Below are positions 12,898-24,690 of a DNA stretch of 64,000 nucleotides, piece after piece (position 1 is the first letter of the stretch; each line of letters starts with the position of its first letter). The position numbers and the translations under genes are program-made. Below the pieces are notes generated by a model. It had not been told where the DNA came from. It worked only from the letters and a program-made list of their open reading frames with translations, and searched no databases. The stretch comes from Piezodorus guildinii (taxonomy: Eukaryota; Arthropoda; Insecta; Hemiptera; Pentatomidae), in assembly GCA_023052935.1 (NCBI GenBank), contig CM041297.1:97114484-97178483 (forward strand). The letters are read 5' to 3'.

Positions 12898-13200
12898 CGA
12901 AAATAACGGATTAACAAGGGTACAATAGTATAATATAGAATAGATTATATATTTTTTTTTTATCACGCTTTACTCATTCTAAAACTTTATACATACTTTT
13001 CTCCACAATCTTCAAAAATTACTGAGTTATCGGCTGCGGACGGTGAACAAACGGATTTTTTTTATTCATTATTCGGGTTCTACGCATCTTGAAACGTAAG
13101 CCCTCAAATTTTGCGGGCGGGTAATTTTTTTGGTCGATTACAAAGGTTCATTATTGAAAATAATAAAGCAATACTGAAAATTAATAAATATCTGAGATTA
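11890..13200 (+). repeat. Dispersed AT-rich repeat, family R, split by a LINE
   Basis: The two parts (11890-12137 and 12904-13200) share a recurring unit with gcgctttactgattctaaaa, a ctatcttcaaaaattactgag block, and further on a gggttctac and cgcaaattttg block. The same units flank the gypsy element at 29277-29470 and 36110-36560. No ORF is associated. The class is unknown. Confidence 0.6.
12139..12893 (+). mobile_element. 5'-truncated Jockey-type LINE tail
   Basis: Residual coding sequence from 12139 to the TAA at 12395-12397 encodes the C-terminus typical of the Jockey-type family here: a Q-S-x-VLR block, DLNIPF, then NPPRRLKRQWPRDVL. A 3' UTR of about 460 bases and a poly(A) run of about 36 bases (12858-12893) follow. 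An 11-bp target duplication, atcttcgaaaa, lies at 12126-12136 and 12893-12903, the first base of the second copy being shared with the poly(A). The insertion lies inside repeat family R. Confidence 0.82.
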
Positions 13201-14139
13201 CTTTGTGTGATATAATTAATATGATTCGTCTATTGTTAATTACCTTTTGATGATAAGTGTTGAAAATATGTGTTTTTGAAAGGGTTTGATTGGAGATTGA
13301 ATCAAGATACCATGATAATAAGGGCAGTACTTTCACTTCCGAACAAAGGCCTAATTAGGTAAGGTTTTTTTTCTCAATTAAAAAACAAAAGCAGAAGCTT
13401 CCACAATCTGAGTAAATTGCTTCCAGAGGCCGAGCTACTGCTGAATAGGACGAGTTCTCACTTCACTAACTCAAATATACAACAGACGGATGCATTAATA
13501 CCAAGCTGAGGCGGGGAACTGGTAGCAGCCGAGCCGCGTGTGGTCCTCCTCAATGTAAATAATACACGATAAATAATAGATAATAAATAATACAGGATAA
13601 ATAGCGTATGTTCCCGGAGGGGCTTCCAATTAAATAGCCAGAAGGAGTGGCTGCTAAATAACACTCACCATTACGGCTCTAGTGTATCTTTGTAAGGCCG
13701 ATTGGATTCCGGCCGTACATCAAGTTCTAGCCTCCGTCCCGGCCGATAATAAACCAAAAAGAATCAAAGACCGGGGATGAGAAATGGTACGCAGCGGCCG
13801 GTGACCGAGCGAGTACGATGTAGGGTTGCTTCACAGTCCCTATGAGTCACTCCAAGATACAGCCACGGAAATTATGTAAATTTATATATCTATTTGTTTT
13901 GTTGGAGATTTTTCTTCCCTTTTGATAAAACGAACAACAGATAATAAAACGAAGGTACCTAACCATTAAGTAAAAGATATTTTTATGAATGCAGAAGAAC
14001 TTTTTAGCTTGGGCAGAAAAGGATGGAAGACCATGTCCCCAAAATAATATTGGAAGTTGAATATAAAATAAAATATTCAAATAAAAAGGTGGTTATTTAT
14101 AGAGAATGTTTTAATTTCCGATTAAATTTAAATATATAT
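13201..14139. other. No recognised gene; GC-richer island at 13495-13860
   Basis: The island contains several cggccg-type words and ORFs of fewer than 80 codons on the minus strand without family motifs. Similar GC-richer islands occur near 18080, 23500 and 57780. They could be decayed 5' regions of retroelements or host exons; the sequence does not decide. Confidence 0.35.
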
Positions 14140-14606
14140 GTTTGTAGACAATTTTTGTAGACAACAACGCTGCTATTTAAAAATCTGACAAAGACTAAAT
14201 ACTTATACAATACATGCTTACTTAAACCCATAAGGACTTACGCCTCACACATTTATGGAATAGCGAAAAAGATTGAGAATAAAACAATTCAGACTTTTCT
14301 ATCGATAACTTTACGACACATCACTCGTTCACCCTATTACATCAGACTTATATGAATCCATGATACAAGACAGTATTGGGACATCATATATAAAATTGTA
14401 TGACAAACTTCACGGACATACTAACTCATACACAACGTGGCTACGACAGATATGCCAAAAAATATCCAAAGAAGGCTGAAAAGAAGCTGGCTAAGGGATC
14501 TCCTGAAGTAAGCTGTTTTTAAATACAAATTGTCATAAAATCCGCGTATGGTCACGATCTGAGCGAAAGGAGTGGACTAAAAATTAAATTTAAAAAAAAA
14601 AAAAAA
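14140..14606 (+). mobile_element. Jockey-type LINE tail, decayed
   Basis: Translation near 14170-14345 gives a P-I-R-T-Y-x-S-H-I-Y-G block and a Q-T-F-x-S block matching the other Jockey-type tails in the window. Near 14455-14515 it gives an R-R-L-K-R-S-W-L-R-D-L-L-K terminus, after several stops and frame changes. An A-rich tail at 14590-14606 ends the fragment. No intact RT motif remains. Confidence 0.7.
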
Positions 14607-15240
14607 TTGTGCTCCGCTAAAGGAAATCCTACCTACAGTCTTAAAATAAATTTTAATAGGTAACTTGTAGTCTACAAACAATTACATATAGTCTTTAATC
14701 TCATAATCTAGGTTGATTTTGATGTTGTGATCCTGTGCAACACAATTCTCTCAAAAAACCTTGTTATAGACTAAACATTTTCGAAATTCTATGCTTCTCC
14801 AATGTAAAGCTAGCCTACTAAGTCTACTCCAAAAACCTAACTAATTATTTATTTAAGGATTTGATAACAAATATTGTTTACCGAACGGTACTTCGATAAA
14901 CATTATTATTAAAATATTAATTATTTCTTTCTTTCAGTACCACTACAAACAACGTATACGAAATTGCTGTCAGCAGCTAATATAGGTAGGTACATTGTGT
15001 TCTATAATGATGGTGTTAATAGATAGATATTGAATTTATTGGCTATTATATACATATAAGCCATGGAGTTTGGCCCATTTAATGTTAGTGGTTGTTAGTG
15101 TTAAATGATAATATCATAGATATACATATATACATATGTCATAGTTAAATAAATACATAAATGATAATAGCATAAATACAAATGAATAGGTAAATACTGA
15201 TTGCTTACTGGGCCATATTAGTTAATATTGTTACAGAAAT
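14607..15240. other. No recognised feature
   Basis: The sequence is AT-rich, with tandem-like ataaat and atacat words near 15110-15180. No coding motif or repeat relation was noticed. Confidence 0.5.
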
Positions 15241-15260
15241 TATGTGGATTTGTCGTCTTC

Positions 15261-15540
15261 TTAAATGTGTATAGTTTTTAAAAGAAAAAAATAAATGTTA
15301 TTTATCTTATTCACATTATCGATATTTAAAATGTTTTCTAAGGATAATTGCTTGCTGTTTTGAACAATGTGATTCGCCAGGTAATATCCCCTTTCAGTAT
15401 TGAGTATAGGACATTCTAATAACAGGTGTCCTAAGTTTTTGGTGATATGTCCTTGACGCCATCTACATTTTCCCCCTGTTTTTATATTGAAAGTAGTTTT
15501 CTTATTAAAAAGTTTCAAATTTTCAGTATCTGCTGGTGTT
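15261..15540 (-). pseudogene. LINE C-terminal fragment with Cys/His tail
   Basis: An 85-codon minus-strand ORF contains K-C-R-W-R-Q-G-H followed by H-L-L-L-E-C-P, the degenerate C-terminal Cys/His signature of LINE polyproteins, and ends with a hydrophobic Asn-rich segment. RT and RNase H are absent. It belongs to a different family from the tails at 17369 and 49070, judged by poor similarity outside the Cys/His positions. Confidence 0.5.
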
Positions 15541-16381
15541 AATAATTAACACCTAAGCAGTGGTGAACACATAAGTGCAATTCAGGAAAAACTTCTCAAC
15601 GTATAGTGACTGTCTCAGCAGACTCAATTCTCTATAATCCTGTTTTTAAACATTACATTGTTGTTCGTTCTAAGCGCTCTACTTACCTGTAGACGCTAGA
15701 TACATGCACATCATTAAGTTTTAAAAACTTAACGCACCAAAAAGTTTTTATTAATAGCAAAGCACATCTCTTGGCTAAATCGAAATACAAAGAAACTGTA
15801 GGGTCATCCTCTTGCCCCATCCTTCCTTTAGCCTTGATGTTCTGACTCCTAACAATAGCCTTTTCCGGTGCGTCACATTTTTGGGGAAATATATTGATAT
15901 GTGAAATCAAGATAGAAAGGGTTCATGGTTCTGAACGAAGAGGAACATTATCATAGTACTCCTTTTCAATTCTTTTTATTCACAATAAATGATCACCGAC
16001 AAACGGTCTCGACATAGATATATAGTTTGGGATGCTATATTTCTTAAAAAACAATTCAATCCTAGATATCTTATCTGATTACACTTATTCATGTCATCCT
16101 CAAAGATTGAAAAAGCACTAGTTCCAAGGTTTGATTTAAAATGTAACAATTAGAATCCTTATATCTTCTTAAACTAAGTTAGAAGCTCTTGCAGCTGTGC
16201 AGATTTAGTGGTTTAAAAGTTAGAACCGTCTCATTTTAATATTTGTACTACATAAAATAAATAAATATTAGAATACTATTTAAACAATTTAATCGATCAA
16301 CTATGAAGTTATTATCCCAAATAGATATAGATAACGATTATCTTTTAGAAGTACGATTAAAATAAATAGTATGAATAAAAA
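15541..16381. other. No recognised gene
   Basis: A 75-codon minus-strand ORF (15683-15910) has no recognisable domain. It contains a short basic segment followed by a hydrophobic one and might be a relic of a coding element. The remainder is AT-rich. Confidence 0.4.
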
Positions 16382-16476
16382 TATTATGAAATATATTGAG
16401 GATGTATAGTCGACTGTAGAAAGTATTATAGGTGGAAATAATCAGGAGTTAGTCTTTATTTAAGTATTTTAATTTT

Positions 16477-16515
16477 GCGACGTTTCGGCTCAAGCTTGTG
16501 AGCCATCATCAGGGC
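16477..16515 (-). ncRNA. Hammerhead-like motif
   Basis: On the minus strand: CTGATGA, one base, stem II GGCTC/GAGCC with an eight-base loop, GAAAC and GTC. Stem II differs from that at 3577 but is fully paired. The base after the GTC pairs, the next does not, so stem I is damaged. Confidence 0.6.
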
Positions 16516-17205
16516 TACAAACATCAGAACAAAAGATATACATATTAATGTGATAATGAAATTTTTTTTTTTAATGTAGTGACAATGATAACATTTAAAA
16601 AAAAAAAATAGAAAATATGCCAACATACTTAAATATTATAGATACAAATAATGATAATATGATAGACAATATGATGATGATAAGCATAAAAACAAAACTT
16701 TAGACTTTAAATAGAAGTAAAAAATTATACATAAACGTACTATTACTGAGCCATGTCTAAGAATAAACTGATGAAAACCTAAAACAGGTGATATGGAGGG
16801 GGAGGTTGTTGTAAAACACTAACGGTTTTCCCCAAATATAAATACTACAGCTTGTCTTTTTTTTTTTTGTATGAAATGTTTTACGAAATTATAGAAAGGA
16901 AAAACAAAACAATATATGTACAATTAGACTCAACATTTTTAACAGAAATATATAAACACTAGAATCTCTCAGTTTATTCTTGGACATAACTCAGTAATGT
17001 TACGATTGTCTATAATTTTTTACTTCTATATTAAAGTCTAATGTTTTGTTTTTATGCTTATCATCATATTATCATTATTTGTATCTATAATATTTAAGTA
17101 TGTTGGTGTATTTTCTGTTTTTTTTTAAATGTTATCATTGTCACTACATTTTAAAAAAAATTCATTATCGGATTAATATTTATCTCTTTTGTTCTGATGT
17201 TCGTA

Positions 17206-17245
17206 GCCCTGATGATGGCTCACAAACTTGAGCCGAAACGTTGGC
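17206..17245 (+). ncRNA. Hammerhead-like motif
   Basis: CTGATGA, one base, stem II GGCTC/GAGCC, GAAAC, GTT, with GCC before the core and GGC after the GTT able to pair. It is the partner in inverted orientation of the motif at 16477-16515. Confidence 0.62.
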
Positions 17246-17368
17246 AAAATTAAAGTATTTAAAAAAAGACTGACTCCTGATTATTTCCACCTATTATGAA
17301 ATATACTTAATAATGTCCGGTACAAAATGCTGGTTTGAATCTGGCCTGTGTGGGTTTAATTGTATTTA

Positions 17369-17576
17369 ATGGCCACGAAAAGATCCACCTCGATGTCAAC
17401 TGTGTAAAGTGACTCTCACAGTAAGTCATATTTTCGAAGAGTGTCCTCGTTACAGTAGGGACTTAGTAAAATGTAGCGTACCACGTAAAGCCACGGAGGC
17501 ATTGAGCGATAATGATCGGGCCGTCGACGGTGTCATTCAATTGGTGAAGAACATTCGTTCATATCACCTCATTTAA
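17369..17576 (+). pseudogene. LINE C-terminal fragment with CxxC...H...C tail
   Basis: The frame from 17369 encodes a W-P-R-K-D-P-P-R segment, then C-Q-L-C, H-I-F-E-E-C-P-R-Y and about 40 residues to a TAA at 17574. The CxxC-x7-H-x4-C spacing is the typical end of I- and R1-type LINE polyproteins. No upstream RNase H or RT was found, so this is a heavily truncated copy. Clade assignment is tentative. Confidence 0.6.
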
Positions 17577-18928
17577 CACATTCAGGTTATTTTACGCACT
17601 TTCTGATATTTTACTCACACTTTTTATTTATTTTTTTACCTTTTTATGCTAATCATTGTGTTTGCACTTCCGAGTAAATCATAATGTTTATTGTTCCTAT
17701 TGTTCTGTTTTATTCTTATTGATTTCATCCGTTTTATTATTATTATATATATATATTTTTTCTTTTTCCCTCAACATAGGTAAGTTAATCGTCTTCTGAA
17801 GATGTTTTAGGCAACAATAACCACTCGTAGTTTTTTGCCCTTAAAACCAAAAAACAACAGCAGTAGCGATCCAACAAAATTAATCTGGACCTTACCGCTG
17901 TAGCTAGAATGGATTGGTTACCTATTATAAAATCAGTCTCGTTTGGTTCATTTCGAAATGGTGTGGTATTTAATTCATTTGCTTTCATCCCTGATAAAAT
18001 TAGTAAATTATATAAAATATAATTCAACAATTATATAATATAATGCATGTATTATACATTATTATTATTAACTTAATTTTTAATTTTAGAAGGATATTGC
18101 TATCCGAGGAGAAGACACAACTGCCAACAGGCTGAGAGGAGTGAGAAGATGGAGCCGCTATTCATGAGCATAACACCTAATTACCAGGCTATTAGTGAGC
18201 ACCTGCTCCGAATACACTCAGGTCTCTCGCAACCGCTGCCCCCTACCGATACAGATTTATCGATGGTATCTAATGGAATCGTAAGCTATACCATCATCAG
18301 CGAATCTAAAAGCAGTAGATAAGGGGTCCTCCGGGAAGGATACGATGAAAGATAATCGTCCGTAACGTTTTTTTCATTTCATAGATATATCAATTTCGAT
18401 TTCTTGAACCTAATTTAAATTTCAAAAGCACTGAATGATGAATTGCAGCCGAAGAGAAACATTTTTGAGCGTGATTTGCCAATTAGGTATTACGTCATTA
18501 ATTTAAAATATTAGGCTGGCTTCGAGAAAGTATCTCAAAAAGTGAGATTTTTGGGGATACTCTCTCGGATAAAAAATTACTTTTAAATCCTAAACCACAG
18601 GCTTTTAAAACTTTCTCTTGAAAAGCTTCACCTACGAATGGGATTAATTTACATGTAGATAACAAATGAATTGTAAAGATATATTGTAATTAAGTTTAGA
18701 AGCTAAAACATATTGGGTAACTGGGTGTATGCATACTTCTATTAGTATGTTATTATAAATTTGGCAGAATAAGTAAATTAAAAAAATTAAAGAATAAATA
18801 AAAACACTTTATTTATTGCTAATTGAAAAAATTTAAACACTAACTGATCGTCTGATAAGAAAGTCATATGTATTATAGTGACGTATGACTTCTAAAATCT
18901 ATTATACTAAAATAAAAAAAAATAAAAA
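17577..18928. other. No recognised gene; small ORF at 18149-18322
   Basis: A GC-richer patch at about 18090-18340 holds a 57-codon ORF from an ATG at 18149 to a TAA at 18320-18322, with Pro- and Ser-rich content and no known motif. The minus-strand ORF at 17785-18030 is also unrecognised. Coding status of both is uncertain; the rest is AT-rich. Confidence 0.35.
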
Positions 18929-18978
18929 AAATATGTATCACCGCAACCCATGAAGGGACTTGAGCTCCAGTACATATA

Positions 18979-19871
18979 TTTGGTCGTGTCACATGAAATG
19001 TTCGTTTACAAGGTAAAGGATTTTTATTAAAAATACGATATAAAAACAAGATAATTTTATTCGAAGTATTTACCTTCCTTTTCTACACATTTTTCCCAAC
19101 GTGACACCATTTTTTTTATCCCCGGACTGAAAAACTCTGAGCTTTGAAGTGAAACAAAATCTGAAAACGCAATTTTCTCTTGATCATCATTTTCAAAAAG
19201 TTTTCCATTGACAAAGTTGTCTAAATTCCTGAAAAGGTAGTAATCTGTTGGAGACAAGTCGGAATGATATGGTGGGTGTGGAAGAACTTCGTTGCCCAGT
19301 TCTTTCAATTTTTGCAGTCTTGCTGCCGCTCAGTGAGATCATTAGGCACACATGTATCGAGTTTTTTTAGTTTCCCAATATATTTTAAATGTCTGGAAAC
19401 GGTAGATACACTTGCATTTAGTTGTGCTGAGAGTCCTTTAACTGTATGGTAGGGGTTTCCTTCTACTGTATGTTTGAGGACAGTTACGGACGGAGGTCTT
19501 CCTCGGGGCAATTTTTCCAAGTCGGTATCCCTAGCTGAAAACTTAGCAAACTAACGGCGAATGGTCCGTTCATTAACACTTCCTTCCCCAAACGCCTTGC
19601 AAATATTTCTAGCGGCCTCAGCTGCTGAATGACCGAGTTTAAACTTCTACAAAAATATTACTCGAAACTCGCGTGTTTCCATGCTCATATTTGGAGGTAT
19701 ATTAAAAAGTGGGTAATTGATTGGGAAGCTAATGTTTATAATACAAAGGTAGAGGATTAGTAACTGTTTACTTTAATTATGTAACATTCGGAAGAAAACA
19801 ACAAAGACCTGCAAAATCCTTTATGTGTTTCAGAAACTATAAAAACGGACATTTCATGTGAAACAACCCAA
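18979..19871 (-). mobile_element. Internally deleted mariner transposon inserted in a SINE
   Basis: Terminal inverted repeats of about 28 bp are visible: the left begins ttggtcgtgtcacatgaaat and the right is its near reverse complement ending acatttcatgtgaaacaac. TA dinucleotides flank both ends (18977-18978 and 19872-19873), as expected for TA target duplication. Length is about 890 bp against roughly 1.3 kb for a full mariner, the difference being a central deletion. Confidence 0.88.
19057..19688 (-). pseudogene. Mariner transposase, disrupted
   Basis: The reading frame starts at the ATG at 19686-19688. The N-terminal part shows the helix-turn-helix DNA-binding region, including a GRPPSV linker and H-T-V-K-G-L-S-A-Q-L, but has in-frame stops near positions 19649 and 19555. 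The C-terminal part keeps H-S-D-L-S-P-T-D-Y-Y-L-F, which includes the third catalytic aspartate of the DD34D triad, and the usual W-E-K-C-V...G-K-Y-F end. The middle of the protein, with the first two catalytic aspartates, is deleted between about 19310 and 19300. It cannot be active. Confidence 0.9.
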
Positions 19872-20121
19872 TAGAAGATATCCGTACTGTTTCTCGGCCA
19901 ACTGCAATGCAACGAGGTGATTAGGCCTTGATCAAGCTCAGCCACCAGGTTTTTTCTAATTTTTTTCGGGTGCCCACTTTAAAGAGGCTGGGTCTCCATA
20001 CCCTAGGGTCGCTCTCCGACAGAATCAACAGAATAAATAATATTCTGCCACAACCGGGGTTGGGCCCAGGATTCGGAGAACAACAGACAAGTGCACTATC
20101 CACTAGACCACGCCGCTCCTT

Positions 20122-21452
20122 ATACTATAGTAGTATTATAAATATATATAAACATATACATAATAACAAAATATATAATAATAAATGTGTTTAATTATAT
20201 TGTTGATAAGTGGCTGTGTGCTTAGTTTATATGATCAGCAAATCATCAATAACGTAAATACTTTTTTTTTTTTATAGTAAAAATTATTAACAAAAAAAAT
20301 GGGTAGATGTTGAGGGATATTGGAATATAGGAATTAACTTAAGGAAGAATAAACTAATCGGTAACTCATACAACAAAAAATAAAAGGAATAAAACTTAGG
20401 TAAGGTTTTATTTTCTGTATCAGTCCTTTTTGATGGACCATTTTAAACGCTTATACAACGTCTAAAAGTATTGAATTAAAAGCTGAAATTTAGGTAATGC
20501 TCATTTAGCTAGAATTATATACAGATTCCGGGAAAATATATAAAATTAACGAGACAAACTTTTAAAAATGAGTAAGTAACTTAGGATATTAAGTATTTAA
20601 GTTAATTTTGCATGTTCTATATTATTTATCCGATACATACATACATAACAGAGAATTTGATTAAAAAAAGTAAAAATCAATAAACCATTTTGTGGGAATA
20701 AAGTTGTTGTTTAAGGTCGAACACGTGTTCTAAGGGTAACATAAGAAATGCACTCAATTCGAAATGTGACCTATCGGATCCCGTACCTTCCTCATTCCAC
20801 GAAAAGATACGATCGCTTTGCCAAGTAAAACCTGTTCCACGCCTTTTCCAAACGACCTCAAACACTGGAACCTCGGAGGAACTTAGAAAACAGAGGACAT
20901 ACAGTACTTTTTTATTTATCCAAGAATACTTATTATATCAGCGGTAGGTAAAAGAATACTCCCGTAAGGGCTTAAACCAGAGGAAGTGATTTCGCAACAC
21001 GTTCATAGAACAGTGAGTATCTGATTACGAGACAATGGTATTTAGGTTCAGTGTGTTTATGTCTGCAGAGTCTCGCTCTGGAGTCTTGTTCTTTTGTATC
21101 GGTCGTGCAAGACGTTAACTCCATCATGGGTTGCCTAACAATATCAGACCCATGTACACTAATAGCTAAGTACTTTTCTGTAATAAAACGTTCGTTTCGT
21201 GACACATGCTCTGCAATCCTAGAGTTGATATATTTACATGATTATTTGATTTTCAAAAATAAGTTAAACTAATTAATTGCATTACTTTTTTATTTCGAAG
21301 GATTGTAACAAATATTTTATATCACTCAGGATATCAAAAAAGTTGAAGCTGAATGTTAAATTATCTCATATTGGGTATAATTAGTTGACCGTTGAGAATT
21401 ACTAGCAGAAATTAGTTTATTAGGAAAATCAGTTTCCACTCGCCTACAATAC
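20122..21452. other. No recognised gene
   Basis: Short ORFs at 20677-20865 (minus) and 20972-21272 lie in a slightly GC-richer patch (about 20700-21200) and show no known motif. A possible exon cannot be excluded. The rest is AT-rich. Confidence 0.4.
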
Positions 21453-21489
21453 GCCCTAATGATGGCCCACAATGGGGGTCAAAAGTTGG
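21453..21489 (+). ncRNA. Degenerate hammerhead-like motif
   Basis: The core is CTAATGA instead of CTGATGA, stem II GGCCC/GGGTC still pairs with one G-U pair, and GAAAC is changed to AAAAG. Downstream sequence to about 21545 resembles that after the motif at 3577, so it is the same PLE-tail family in decay. Confidence 0.45.
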
Positions 21490-21545
21490 TAGAAAATAAA
21501 TGGTTAAAACTACCTAATTGTTTTATTCATTCCCACTCGGTCTAA

Positions 21546-24110
21546 TTTCTTCTAGTTAAATTATCTCGTAAATCATATAATATTCTGTAGAAAAATGTTC
21601 TAAAACATTGGTGTAACAGGTGGATTGTTTAAACTAAATTTTTACAGACAAATATAAAGGTTTCTTAAGGTATTATGGTGTTGTTTCGGCATAGCAAAGA
21701 AATTAGTAAGAAATAAAATAAAACTAAGTACATAGGTAAAGAGGAAGCAAAGGAGGCAATGTCTTTTTTCCAACTTTTATTTTTTACGACTTGACAATAT
21801 AGTTTTTATAGACCAAATATAGTTTTTCAACCAAAATGGATAAGGTTACGTTCACATACAATTCAACTCGCATGTATGGCAAAGTAAAATTAAACAATAG
21901 GTAAATGATCAATCGCTAATTTTCTAAATATAACGATAAAAGGTAGAATATATGTTTAAATTTACCATTTCTTCGGACTCACAAATCTTCTTTAATTTTC
22001 GAATTTCGGACAATCACTTGGAAGCTTTGTATTTCATCACACCTTCACATTACACAATACAGTATTACACCCGGACTTAACATTTAAAAAGTCATGACAA
22101 ACTTTACGGACATAATAGCGAACTTGCACAAAACATGGCTACGCTTCTCATGGGGGTGAATTATTTTTAGTATTCTTATTAAGAATATTTATCGATAGCT
22201 ATCTGATAGCTTATTGCTACAGGCACAGCGATGGGTGTAAATACTACAATAATGAAGACTAAATGAATTTTCGAATGTTTTAGCAATTAGACTAATTAAA
22301 ATTTTCGAATTTTTGGAGGGAGTGAGAACCTAATATTCCAATATTTTGTTGATTTGATCCCAACTAGGTAAAAATTCCTTTCACGACGAAGTACAAAGAA
22401 ACTCTAACCCACTAGCTTGGTCTTCAATTCCTAATAATCCTTTGAGGCGTCTATAAAGACGTCTTCGAGACGTTCTTGAATAGAATATTTTTGGGATTGT
22501 GATAATGTGGAGTTTCTCTATATGGGCATCACATCTTTGTTTTGTTAAATTCATAAAATTCACATTTCCTTGATATATTGATTAATATAGTTGTCCTATA
22601 ATGTGCATTTTTTTAAAATAGATATTTTCTACTATTTTAAACCTAAGTTAGGCTATAGTTACCCAATGGTCAATATATCACATGTATATACCACTTTAAA
22701 GTAACATGTAATTGGTGCAATACCACAACATTTTGAGGCTAGCGGCTACTTGTAAAAATAAAAATCTTTAAAAAAAATACATATGTATGAGTGTGAGTCT
22801 GGAACGGTGTAAGATCACAGGCCTGCCTAGTAGAAATTATATTTTAAGTTATGAGCTCATTTCATGTAAACTTTATGTTTATTAGTGTTAGTCTAAATTA
22901 GAATAATATTTTTGTGTCTTAACTGTTACCGTTTCATCTTTTATTAAATTTGTATTCATTTAATTGTTTTTTAATTCTGAGTAACTATTGTTGTTAACAT
23001 TTAACCTTAAATAACGAGGCTAAATTGGTGATCCGACGTGATTTGAACACGCAATTTATATAAATTATTTAGGTTTTATATGTGTAGTTGTAAATTTCAA
23101 TAAATATATCTTAAAAATCTTTGTAATAATCCTAAATCAACAGAACTAACAATGGATAAATTCCATCAACTACAGTTAATTACACATCTCATGTTTATAT
23201 TTTAGTTTTATTAAATAGCTTCTGCTACATTAAATTATGAATCATTATTGTGTATATAATATTATGGATTAATTTGTGCAAATATTTATTAAAATAAAAA
23301 CAAGAAAAAAGATTAAATGAACTGTATGTACAATATCATTCCATCTGTTTCTCCCTCTTAGGTTACGCTAACTAATAAGATAATTTTAGATAGGCAGTTC
23401 AAGATTTACGTTTTGATGACCATTTCAGATAGTCAAGAAATAATTGTATATAGATTATTGTTAATTAAAACTAAATAATTAATATTCATAAGATCCTCCC
23501 CTTTAGGGACTGACGGAGGAGAGAGGGGAGCCGATGGCTCCTGAGTGAGGTCTATGCTACACCTGATGGGAGTGTACCTGGATTCCAGGCCCCTCCTCCA
23601 GCCCTGGAGCCATCGCCTCCTCCGGCCTTCCAGCGAGATGAAGAAATAAACCTTTATTAATTAGCGCCCATTCATAAGGTACCTCCGAGGGTCGTTAGCT
23701 GGCACTGATGGACCATGAATTGTGCGGTTCTAGCCACGCCGTAGATCATCATTCTCACAGATCCCGTAGATAATGCTAACCTTCGCTAATGGCTCTCAGT
23801 TCCCACTCTGTGATCTCCCACTGCCGTCGGTACCTGCCAGTAGTATGGAGGAACCCTTGGGCGACTTGCGAATGGAATATTTTAGAGTTGAATTAAAAAT
23901 AAATTGGTCTTCTAATGCAAATATTATATATTTATTGATACCTTTAGATATTTTTTAATTAATTCGTGAGTAAAATATAATAATAAAAAAAATAATTTTA
24001 TGAATAATAATTATCTTATAAAATACAGAACGTGAATTTAAACAGTGTGGCTGTATATATAAATATATGTTATATATATATGTTATATGTAAAAATATAA
24101 CCAGTAGTAG
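21546..24110. other. No recognised gene; minor LINE scrap and GC-richer island
   Basis: A scrap near 22092-22145 resembles part of the Jockey-type tail at 14395-14445. A GC-richer island lies at about 23490-23880 and contains short ORFs without known motifs. Nothing else stands out. Confidence 0.4.
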
Positions 24111-24158
24111 AATACCAACAGTGGTGTTCTACTACTGGTTGTTATGTTTTGTTTTTTA

Positions 24159-24197
24159 GGCCTGAAGAAGGCCTGAAATTTAGGCCGAAGCGTAGGC
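24159..24197 (+). ncRNA. Hammerhead-like motif, tandem copy 1
   Basis: Core CTGAAGA (fits CTGANGA), one base, stem II GGCCT/AGGCC with a seven-base loop, GAAGC (changed from GAAAC), then GTA. Confidence 0.55.
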
Positions 24198-24444
24198 ATT
24201 AGTAAATTAAGTTTCCACTTAATTGTGTGTTAATTTGGCTGCACCCTCAACTAACTTCTCCCTTATATGCAGTCAACCATTCTCACTTCACACTCAAAAA
24301 ATTGTAATGTATTTTAGTTAAACCAATAGAGCTTCAAAACAGTATGTCCTGCCTACAAATGTTATATAACAAAAGATTCTTTACTATATTTTTGACCAAA
24401 AAACTGTTGGTATTCTACTACTGGTTGTTATATTTTGTTTTTTT

Positions 24445-24484
24445 GTTCTTTAAGAAGACTTGAAATTTAGGTTGAAGCGTAGGC
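24445..24484 (+). ncRNA. Hammerhead-like motif, tandem copy 2, degenerate
   Basis: The core has become TTTAAGA, yet stem II reads GACTT/AGGTT and can still pair using G-U pairs. The following GAAGC and GTA equal those of copy 1. Confidence 0.4.
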
Positions 24485-24690
24485 ACTATTAACTTAAATT
24501 AAGTTTCTACTTAATTGTGTGGTAATTTGATTGCACCCTCAACTAACTTCTTCCTTATATACAAACAGTCAACCATTCTCACTTCACACTAAAAAAAAAA
24601 ATGAAATGTATTTTAGTGAAGCCAATAGAGCTTCAAAACTGTATATCCTGCCTACAAATGTTATATAACAAAAGATTCTACCCTATATTT

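Larger units (their letters stand above)
16396..17291. mobile_element. PLE mini-element with inverted tails and a 14-bp target duplication
   Basis: Both ends carry the same PLE tail in opposite orientation, each with a hammerhead-like motif (minus at 16477-16515, plus at 17206-17245). The arms remain complementary inward to about 16760 and 17020. The element is bounded by perfect copies of tattatgaaatata at 16382-16395 and 17292-17305. The left end carries about 40 extra bases, including a gtatagtcgac block, that the right end lacks. No coding sequence remains. The element at 46314-47288 has the same architecture. Confidence 0.82.
18930..20121 (-). mobile_element. tRNA-derived SINE, family 1, copy 2, interrupted by mariner
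   Basis: On the minus strand the tRNA-like head is at 20050-20121, with an A-box-like gtggtctagtgg; the B-box region is altered. The body follows to 19874 and then resumes at 18978-18930 with the block ending in a degraded gggttgcggtgatac. The break coincides with the mariner termini. The two parts together match the uninterrupted copy at 48756-49060. Confidence 0.83.
24117..24690 (+). repeat. 286-bp tandem duplication of a PLE tail
   Basis: Two head-to-tail copies (24117-24402 and 24403-24690) each hold a block ttctactactggttgttat, a hammerhead-like motif, the ttaagttt...cttaattgtgtg block, gcaccctcaactaacttct, and a terminal block containing caatagagcttcaaaac. The offset measured from the shared ggttgtta word is 286 bases. 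Copies have diverged at many positions, so the duplication is not recent. Confidence 0.75.
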
